Assembly: GCA_015680685.1 (NCBI GenBank)
Contig: MNCI01003452.1
Coordinates: 123,142 to 187,141 of the forward strand
Direction of reading: 5' to 3'
Source of the DNA: Gnetum montanum
Taxonomy: Eukaryota > Streptophyta > Gnetopsida > Gnetales > Gnetaceae
Length of the DNA stretch: 64,000 nt
This document shows positions 56,601 to 64,000 of this stretch, piece by piece; within the stretch, counting starts at the first letter, position 1, and each line of letters begins with the position of its first letter. The position numbers and the translations under genes are program-made. The notes under the pieces are model-generated. The model saw only the letters and a list, made by a program, of their open reading frames with translations. It searched no databases and was not told where the DNA came from.

Positions 56601-59600
56601 CCAAAACCACCCATGGCTCTATACTAGAGTCTTTGTGGTAGTTGCGAACATGAACATCGCACCCTCTCTTGGGCATGGATATTATCTAACATCGCTCGGT
56701 GCTGCTCGGTATCTACATAGGCAGTAGCCTGTTGAAACTCCTTAGCTGCCTTAGTCTTACATGTCTATTCCTCCTCCGACCCTCTCCCATCACGATGAAG
56801 CTTCACCGTAGTCCACCAAATGTGCCTACGAAGTGCCCCCCAAGGCATGTCATAGCAAATGTTGATAATCTCATATGGACATTTGCCAAACTGTAGCCAC
56901 ACTTGAACCCCACTCACATGCACCTGGTCGATCTATCTTTGGCACTCCTCTTCTTGCCTCTCCCACTCCTACTCCTATTACTTGGCCCTCAGTTGCTTCG
57001 CACTTAGTTTTTTGCAAGCAACAATTTGGCCCTAACCTGCTTCTGAAGGGAATCTTTGAGCATAGCCCTAAGGGTCGACTCTTTTAGATCCCAACTACAC
57101 TGAAAGTCATTTTCTCTTTCTAGCTGCCACGGTGCTCAATTGACGCTCAAACTCTTGCTCGCATGCGGCCCACTTTGCCTTCCAAGCATATCGCTTTGCC
57201 CTTTGAGCTTGCTCCGTGGCCTCCTCAGCTGTAGTGGTTGCCCTCATTGTCTTTGCCTCAAGCTCCAACTTCTCCTTCTCCTCCTCCAGTCACTTGATTT
57301 GAGCTTGAGCCTCCTCTAGCTGGACCACCAAAATCGGCACTAGCTCAACAGAGCCATGCCCAAAAACTACCTTATCCCACGCATGCGCAGGCCTAGACGT
57401 AGACCCCCCTAGCTTCAACACTAGCTCTTCCCCATCTACTGCACGCAATTTGTGGCTTTGGGTGTGCAGATCTTAGCATAGCTGAAACTGCAACCCTCCA
57501 AAGGGCAAGAATTAAACCCGAATGGTGTCCCTGATGCTGGAGCTGCAACGCTGCTAAGAAAAACCTTGGTAGATTAACCCACCACCCCAACTTTAGACAT
57601 TTCAAGAAAGCAAAGTGGACCCCTTGCATCTTAGAAACATTGCAAGAGTGGACAAAGTAACAGTCCACAAGCTCCACTGCTTCCTGCCAAATTCACTGCA
57701 ATGTTGACTTCAAGATTTGCCCATTGGTAGTCTTAGGAATAACCTTGGAGAAGAAAAATTGCGCATCTTGAAAACCTCGACCTACTAGCAAAATAACCTC
57801 ACTTGAAGCTGGGATCCCCAAACAATTAGCTAGTGCCTCCTTAGTTAGCAGAATGTGGGTCCCTCGAAATGTCGTTGCATTCCCATGCAAATTGCAAAAA
57901 AATGTATCATCCGCCAAATTAGGGTCCCCCCTCAACAACTGCACTACATTGGTCCACCCCACCTCCTAAATCATAGCCCACAACTCAGCATGTTGCTGGA
58001 ATCCTGCGCAATCAGGTTCAAGCGTGGGTGTCTGACCCATTGCAACTGTCACTTGTTGCCACAACCTAAGCCCTTGTGCCACCAACTATCATGGGGTTGG
58101 CAGCCTTGTAGCTCTAAACACACATGAGTTCCTTGCCTTTCACATAGTCCAAAGCATAGCCGTGCCCACCAAGTCCCCGTTTAGAGTGTGCTCACAATGG
58201 ACAGGAGAAAGCTCAAGATTTTGCCATAGTGTATTTGGCCATGGCCGGCAACATCGATTTTGCCAAAAGCATTTACCCTTTCCATGTTTAAAACCATACC
58301 ATTCAATGATCAACATGTCATTGTAGCTGTTGAATAAGAGATTTCAGGTCTCTTTATAGTTTGAAGCAAACATAGGAAGCCCTAGGTACACCTCTTGGTT
58401 AGTTCCCGCCACCATTCCAAGACACTGCAGGATCTTCCCTCAAACTAGACAAGACGCTTGCAACAAATGCACCATGCATTTGTCCCAATTGTCCTCCAAC
58501 TTGACCTCCTAAGGCATCTGATCCAATGCTCGATTAATGGCCTGTGCCTGTGGTACTGATGCCCGTGAAAAAATCATCATATCATTTTCACCGTGTTTTG
58601 TCAGGCAATCAATTCCAACCACATTAAGCCCTTGTACCCCTTCTACTTCGCAATACCCCTGCAATGTATCCATGGCGAGGATAAACAGGTAAGGTGAGAG
58701 TGGATCACCTTGCCTTAAACTGTGCCAAGGGAGGAAAACCCCCACAATCTACCTCCAACATCGAAAGAATATGTCCTCGAGGCTTGCATTTGGATACATA
58801 GCGTACTAAACCTCAGATCAAAGCCTTTCTGCGCCATGATATCAGCCAACGCATCCTAGCAAACAATATCATAAGCTTTTTTAATATCTAGTTTGATGCA
58901 CATACTAGGATACCTCGAACGTTGAATTGAGTGCACACCCCAATAGGATGAAGCTGAGATGGGTCAGAAGGCTCAAACACCTTGGGAATAAGAACAAATT
59001 TGGAGCAGTTGATTTCATTCCGAACCTACTGCTACTAAAGCATCTGGTTGAAAGCATCTCAAATATTCGGTCCCATCACATTAGCAAATTCCCTAAAAAG
59101 TTCCACTAGCCAACGATTCGGTCTCGATGCATGATCCGACCGCATGGAAGCCAAGGCCTCCTCCAACTCTTGCTGTGAGAATGGCTCCAACAACAACTTA
59201 TTCTCCTCGGTCCCCAACAGTGGCTCCAGCTGCACTAAAACAGGTTCCGTTCTCCTGTATGCCCAAATATTGGCCCAACATTGCTAAATGGCCTGTGCTA
59301 CACCCTAAGTCTTCATAACCCTCTTCTCGTTGAGATTTAACTTGACCTCCTTAGCAACCCGATTCGCTTTAGCAGCGGCAAAGAAAAACTTTGTGTTATA
59401 ATCCCCCTCTCTTAGCCATGTATTTTTGGCACATTGCTTCCCGTAAGTCTCCTCCTCAACATCAAGTGCTTGAAGCTGCCTCAAAATAGCTTGCTCCTCT
59501 TTGTCCACCTCTTCACCTTGCTCCTGCTAAGCCTACAAAGAAGCTAAGCATCCCAAAAGATCGGTCCTCCCAGTCCTAAAAGAAAACCTCTCCTCGGCCT

Positions 59601-62600
59601 TCACCGACTAAAGAGCTTGCTTGAGACGAGAAAGCCCTCACTTTAGGAAATCACGGGGGTTAGCACTTAGGTTATAGTCCACCCAAATCCCCATGACCAT
59701 CGGTCTAAGCCAAGGTTTAGCCAACCAAGCTCTCTTGAAATGAAACAATGAAGCTTTGGGCCAACCAGGTTTGCCCACCTAACAACAGAGAGATCAGTGA
59801 TTAGGTGTCAGTCTCTCTTTCCCCACCAGCTAAATCTTAGATTCCAACATAATGTGTGTGTTGATCCACACTTGGTTGATCCAAGAAAACACTAGATCAT
59901 TCCCTCTATGGTGGTTGCTCCAAGTATACTTGCATATGGAAATCTCCATGTCTACCAAATCATGCTCATGCAGGAATTCTAGGGACTAATTGCTTCCTGG
60001 GGGTTTCATCATATCATTACTAGTTTTCTCCCATGCATAGAAGCGTGATTGAAATCTCCAGTCACAAGCCAGCGTTGGTAGTCAACCAAAGCAACTAGCC
60101 TCCTTAGCCCTTGCAACTGTTCTTCCCATCTTTGCGCCCCATAAAAATTTGTAAGCCAAATATTTGCCACCTCTGGCTTCACCGTAATACTCCATTGTCA
60201 AGAGTTAACTAAGCAAAACTGCCTTTTTGCCAACACAGCAAGCCCACCCACTCTTCCTAAACTAGGCATAGTCTGAGTTTGCGATCCCACCCATTGCAAG
60301 AAGTGGGCCTTCAAATCCTGTGTTTTCGTCTCTTGTAGGCACACAATGTCACACTCCTCCTGATGCACAATATCTCGTAGGGTATTTCGCTTGTAGGGGG
60401 TACCCAATCCCCTGCAATTCCAAGAGAGGATCTTCATGGCCTACTAGTCGATCACTTTCTATACACCTTCTTCAAGGTCCACTACAACCCCAAGTCGATC
60501 TTGGCCATTGTAATCTTACTCTAGGTAATAGGTGATAGCGTCTTCCCAATCCTACTAGCTTTCAGTGAGGTAGGGAAACTCCCAAGTGCCTCCTCGATTG
60601 GCGACAGTAGTCTTCCAATCCTATTGGCCTTTGGTGAGATCGGGCAACTGCCACATGCCTCTCACTGGGCTTGCAATATCTTGGCTATTTTTGGAAATGG
60701 GGAGCCCCAAACAACCCTAACCCAGTCATTTAGTAGCAGCAACACCACCCTTGAAGCCTTCTTAAGAAGGGGGGGGAGGCGGTGGGCGGGGGGTGGTGGA
60801 TTTTGTTAGGAGCACTCTCCCCCACCCCTCCAACCAACAACTTCGACTCCCTCTCACCAAAGCCCATATCCACTGATGCTTCTCCAGCTTTCTCAACAAG
60901 CCCTTGCCCCGCTCCCCCAATAGCCACCCCCATGGCAGGCTCATGCTTTTCAAAGTAATTTCCTTATATGGTTTACTTCCATAATATCCCACTGTTGGAC
61001 AAAATTTTTAAAAGCAATATTAAAAGGGTTGCTTCTTTTTGATGCCTACACCCAAAATTCCAGGCTGCTTAAGCAAGTGGACAAGATATTAAAGCATGTT
61101 TTGTATTCTTAAGATCCCTGAATTTAGGGCATTCAGCGGAGGTAGTTATAGCTTAGGCATGTGACCAAGCTTGAGTAGGCAGCTTATTAGATATAGCCTT
61201 GTTCAAAGTCTTGTTAGTTCTTTGCTCAACAGTCTAACTCATGTAAGCCTTTATGGCATCTACATGGGATTGGATTTATTTATTCTATGTTGTCATGCTT
61301 AGCTTTCTATAGTGAAAATTTTTGTCACTTTAGAATGTAGCATGATACTTTTTTTTATCTCAGTTCACATCTTCCATGATTTCCAGATACTTTGTTTTTC
61401 TTAAACCTGGTTAATAAAAGTTTCTATATAAGGGCAGTCCTTGATCGGGCATCACAGATTCTTTGTCCTATTGGTAAAACCTTTTGGACTTTCTTCAACA
61501 TATTGTTAATTTTATCCTTCATTATTCATCTCAATATAAGGTTTCTTGCTAGGCAGTCCTTGATCTTGCATCAGAGATTCTTTTTCCTGTTGGTAAAACC
61601 TTTAGACCTCTTCTTCAACATATTGTTAATTTTATCCTTCATTATTCATCTCAATATAAGCTTTCTTGCTACATTTATAGATTTTTCTCATGCAATTCTT
61701 TGCTTCATCTGGTATCTGTTTCTCACCATTGTTTCATAAAATCTGCTTGAGTTAATTGGATTCCATATTCACGTGAAGTCTGGTGACCTGGTTTCATTTG
61801 TTATTGTGTTAATAATATACTATTATCATTAAATGTCCCTGAGAAGTTTGTCCACATCTTTTACTCGATGCAGACTGACCCATCAGAATTACTTATTCTC
61901 TATTTATTTTTAGCATATGGGATTACATATTAAGAAGTCTTATCAATGTCATGTTTAATTATATCTTTTCATCTGTGATCATTGGCTTTTAAAGATGTTT
62001 TATGGGATACTTCATTTAAAACTGTCCCTTTATTTTTGTTTTTCTTGATCACTAAGGTTATTACCTGACTACTGTACCTAATTTTCCAATGAATTGGAAA
62101 GCAAGTTGCTTATCTATATGTTGCAAAACCTTACACTTTCTGTATCTTCTGGATTTATGCTTTCTTTGCCTTGTTGTCAATTGGACTTTATGACCTGGTG
62201 ATTAAGTGGTAAAAATTTCAGCTTGTTGAACATGTTATGAGTTAAATTCCAACCATAGACATAGTATTCTTTAAAAATACAAGCAAAAATCTCTGTTTTC
62301 TAGCAAAATACCTGATCGTGCTTCTCTTATGCACAGCACAATAAGATATTGAAACATTATTCATTTATTTGTATTTTTTGCATTATTTTTTTCTTTTCAT
62401 TTTAAAGATTGGTTCTTCTCTAACTTTTCTTGATTTTATGTCATTATTGTTCAACGTCTTTTAGCTTCATTCTTGTTTAAAAGAATTTTGAAAACAATGG
62501 AAATGGTTTAAAGTCATAGTTTGTTGCTTTTGTTGTCCAGTCTTTGATTTGCCAGCCTGGCTTTTCTTGGGAGGTTGTTGGTTATACTTGTTTCAATGAA

Positions 62601-63958
62601 ACAGAGATTCTAATATCAAACAGTTATAAAAAAGGTTCAACACCCTCTGCAAAAGGGGAAGAAAGAAAAACCAAACAATCATTAAATCTTAACCTAAAAT
62701 AATTTACAAGACTTTAAAGTTGGCATGTATTATTCTATATTCATCAGGTAAATTATTCCTCTTTTCCCATTGCTTGGAAGATTTAAGCATTCTTACTGAC
62801 AAATCATTATATGCCTTGATTGGACACATTTGTAACAGATCATTTTGTTACAGGTTCTTTTCTGTTATGTTTGTTCTGGAAAAACGTTTTTATGTTATTT
62901 CTTGAAATCACTGAGAGTCAGACTGGAAACATCGTTTATCTTATTTATCATTTTCGTTTACTATATTGTATAAGATAGCTTCAAGGTGAGTCTGAAAGAA
63001 CAAGTACATTTAATCCAGGTAAAACACTTGAGAACAATACCTGTTTCCTCATGTCCTTTTACAGAGTCTGTTTGAAAAAGAATGGAATATAGTCATTAAT
63101 GATTTGTGCATTTTTACAAATTACTGCGTTGGCCTTGGGCCATTACATTGAGGAAAATTTCAAATTAATTCAATGGTATAATTGATCCTGGGTTCTTTGA
63201 TTACGTGCAACATCAAATTTAGTATCAGGTTCAATTCTAAAAACTATTCAATAAATTTACGAAGGCTGCATTGTCCTTTTTACATAAGTTTAGCTGTAAG
63301 CCTTAAATATAGAGCTTACAGACACTTTTTTCTTCTTATTTTAAGCCCACAAATTGTGTAACAAATTTAAAGAAAGCTTTTATATATTTTTACAAAAAAA
63401 AAAACAGTATTAGGATGAGTTTTCTATGTTTTCTGTACTTAAAAATATAGTAAAATATTTTCTATTATGCATATTTTTGCAGGTGTCATTATCTGTGATC
63501 CTTACTGCTGTTGGGGTACTAATTGCAGCTTTAGGAGATTTCTCATTTGACCTTCTTGGATACTGCTTAGCTCTTATCTCTGTATTTTTTCAGGTGCTTT
63601 ATTTGTTGTCAATTCCAAGCAGATTTATTGGAAAACTTGTCATTAATAACTAATGATTGATGATTAAATTGATGAGGTAGTATCGTAAGCATTGTATATG
63701 CACATATAGTATTCTAGGTAACTGATAGGAAACGCTTTTTCTTCCTGGAATATGACCAATTTGGACTTCTATTAGGCTAATAATTTTTTTTTATGGTAGA
63801 CTGCATACTTGGTCCTGGTTGAAAGATCAGCTGCAGAAGATGGACTATCCTCTATTGAGCTGATGCATTATAATGCTATTCTTTCAATTCCATTTTTAGC
63901 CTTTCTCCTCATCATTATGGGTGAATTTTCAGTTGCAACTTCCTTACTTCTACATAAG
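53602..63958 (+). CDS. UGNT1-like: Nucleotide-sugar transporter (UGNT1-like), 3' end outside window
   Basis: Five spliced pieces (53,602-53,630; 55,421-55,526; 55,628-55,873; 63,483-63,593; 63,800-63,958) give an uninterrupted frame of 217 residues starting MEAEASLVIS. All introns are GT-AG and all phases agree. Recognisable blocks are SYGGASMAMVFINKAILMQ, NTAKKLLPVSFFYNANVAFA, GVNIPMYIALKRLTPLAVLV, LIAALGDFSFDLLGY and ERSAAEDGLSSIELMHYNA. These match the drug/metabolite-transporter family of Golgi nucleotide-sugar antiporters, closest in my memory to Arabidopsis UGNT1 (UDP-N-acetylglucosamine/UMP exchange). Family members are about 300-330 residues with around ten membrane helices, so roughly the last third is missing beyond the window. 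Substrate is inferred from family only. Confidence 0.85.
53631..55420 (+). other. Transporter intron 1
   Basis: GTAAAA...ATGCAG, 1,790 bases, AT-rich, no recognisable gene or repeat. Confidence 0.55.
55421..55526 (+). CDS. Transporter exon 2
   Basis: Begins after ATGCAG and ends CTGCAG before GTGAGC. It encodes FIAAVSYGGASMAMVFINK and on to MTLLTLQ, the first membrane helix and the conserved loop. Confidence 0.8.
55628..55873 (+). CDS. Transporter exon 3
   Basis: Begins after ATTTCAG and ends CCTTCAG before GTATGT; 82 codons, phase 0 at both ends. It encodes QLVTTLLIYLGQNFGL through GKGRPSLQ, covering membrane helices 2-5 of the family. Confidence 0.9.
56500..58040 (-). pseudogene. Retro-type plant transposon ORF joined to LINE tail
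   Basis: An ATG near 58,040 gives MGQTPTLEPDCAGFQQHAEL. The folded part follows: GWTNVVQLLRGDPNLADDTF, FRGTHILLTKEALANCLGIP (57,693-57,962), VNLPRFFLAALQLQHQGHHS and a Glu/Lys/Ala-rich coiled coil (about 57,120-57,330, LEEEKEKLELEAKTM). This order (conserved globular domain, then coiled coil) is that of the uncharacterised plant retro-type protein also hinted at in U at 48.2 kb. Stops break it. Function unknown. Confidence 0.55.
58070..60437 (-). pseudogene. LINE ORF2: endonuclease and reverse transcriptase
   Basis: ATG at 60,437 starts MKILSWNCRGLGTP, with CLQETKTQ, the APE-type endonuclease N terminus. TGDFNH is at about 60,050-60,070. The RT part has NTWLREGDYNTKFF (about 59,400), KLDIKKAYD (about 58,890, motif A), SLRQGDPLSPYLFILAMDTL (about 58,660-58,720, motif B) and, at the catalytic FADD position, KHGENDMMIFS (about 58,570-58,600), which has lost the motif. 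The C terminus shows LWTMWKARNSCVF (about 58,140-58,180). Many stops are present; it is a dead copy. Confidence 0.8.
60438..60992 (-). pseudogene. Probable LINE ORF1 tail
   Basis: Upstream of ORF2 on the same strand. A Gly/Glu/Ser-rich stretch (GESAPNKIHHPPPTASPPF) lies before the endonuclease start. No RNA-binding domain is recognisable, so this assignment rests on position. Confidence 0.35.
61434..61671 (+). repeat. 119-bp tandem duplication in intron 3
   Basis: Two units start with GCAGTCCTTGATC at 61,434 and 61,553 and share TTCAACATATTGTTAATTTT and CTCAATATAAG. They differ by a handful of bases. Confidence 0.9.
63483..63593 (+). CDS. Transporter exon 4
   Basis: Begins after TTTTTGCAG and ends TTTTTTCAG before GTGCTT; 37 codons, phase 0. 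It encodes VSLSVILTAVGVLIAALGD then FSFDLLGYCLALISVFFQ, two membrane helices joined by the conserved GDFSFD loop. Confidence 0.9.
63800..63958 (+). CDS. Transporter exon 5
   Basis: Begins after TTATGGTAG and ends CATAAG before GTAATT; 53 codons, phase 0. It encodes TAYLVLVERSAAEDGLSSIE and a hydrophobic helix SIPFLAFLLIIMGEFSVATS. The gene continues past the window. Confidence 0.9.
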
Positions 63959-64000
63959 GTAATTTCTTTCCTCAAAACCGTAAGCGCCAAGGTTTTTAAT

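Larger units (their letters stand above)
56275..60992 (-). mobile_element. Antisense LINE (L1 type) plus attached ORF, ending in a poly-A tract
   Basis: Read leftward: tail of an ORF1-like region (60,990-60,440), ORF2 (60,437 to about 58,070), a second ORF (about 58,040-56,500), then a poly-A tract seen as T-runs at 56,279-56,300. I could not find target duplications, so the outer edges are approximate. Confidence 0.65.
55874..63482 (+). other. Transporter intron 3 (7.6 kb) carrying antisense retro-insertions
   Basis: GTATGT...TTGCAG. 55,874-56,274 and 60,993-63,482 are AT-rich intron sequence. The middle, about 4.7 kb, is a LINE and a retro-type ORF in antisense orientation. The exons on both sides remain in phase and intact, so the insertion is presumably spliced out. 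Confidence 0.8.

Noticed and set aside
61392-61739. 115-codon frame in intron 3 with internal repeat
   Set aside because: The repeat comes from the 119-bp tandem duplication in AT-rich intron DNA; no start context, no domain.

Overview
This window is nuclear DNA from a land plant with a large, retrotransposon-dense genome. The evidence is several Ty3/gypsy LTR elements of the Athila and Tat lineages (called from motifs), a plant L1-type LINE, a broken plant NAC gene, and an intron-rich plant nucleotide-sugar transporter. The species cannot be named from the sequence. Almost all transposon coding capacity is decayed. The only gene that looks intact as far as it is visible is the transporter at the right end.

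Layout. 1-3,060: element A, minus strand (Athila-type gag, tRNA-Asp-like primer site, LTR). 3,297-9,753: element W, plus strand, a 5'-truncated Tat-lineage element with RT, RNase H, a second (archaeal-type) RNase H, integrase, a repeat block, PPT and 3' LTR. W abuts element U (plus, Athila), whose gag-tail/protease/RT runs from 9,754 to 11,642 and resumes at 43,848. The 32.2 kb between is a Russian-doll insertion. The outer layer is element V (minus; LTR pieces at 11,643-12,389 and 42,917-43,847, gag at 41,625-42,784), with target duplication GTTAT. Inside V lies an LTR-X-LTR-Y-LTR array (minus; LTRs at 12,390, 21,500 and 40,607). Inside Y sits element Z (plus; 27,349-37,225), flanked by GGAAG/GAAAG.

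Z has two LTRs, a primer-site-like sequence, a PPT, gag and a degenerate protease but no RT, RNase H or integrase. Its PPT and LTR terminus are identical to those of W, which does carry a pol, so Z looks like a non-autonomous gag-only partner of a W-like autonomous family. Z and W also share palindrome-rich LTRs and a recurring short repeat motif.

48.2-50.0 kb holds the degenerate third ORF of U and AT-rich DNA. A two-exon NAC transcription-factor pseudogene (minus, about 50.0-50.8 kb) contains three in-frame stops, at least two of them at glutamine positions.

53,602-63,958: five exons, plus strand, of a UGNT1-like nucleotide-sugar transporter that runs off the right edge. Its third intron (7.6 kb) contains an antisense L1 LINE joined to a second retro-type ORF and ending in a poly-A tract. 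Four isolated N characters (15,171; 27,444; 31,632; 31,705) mark places where the assembly has lost or scrambled repeat sequence.
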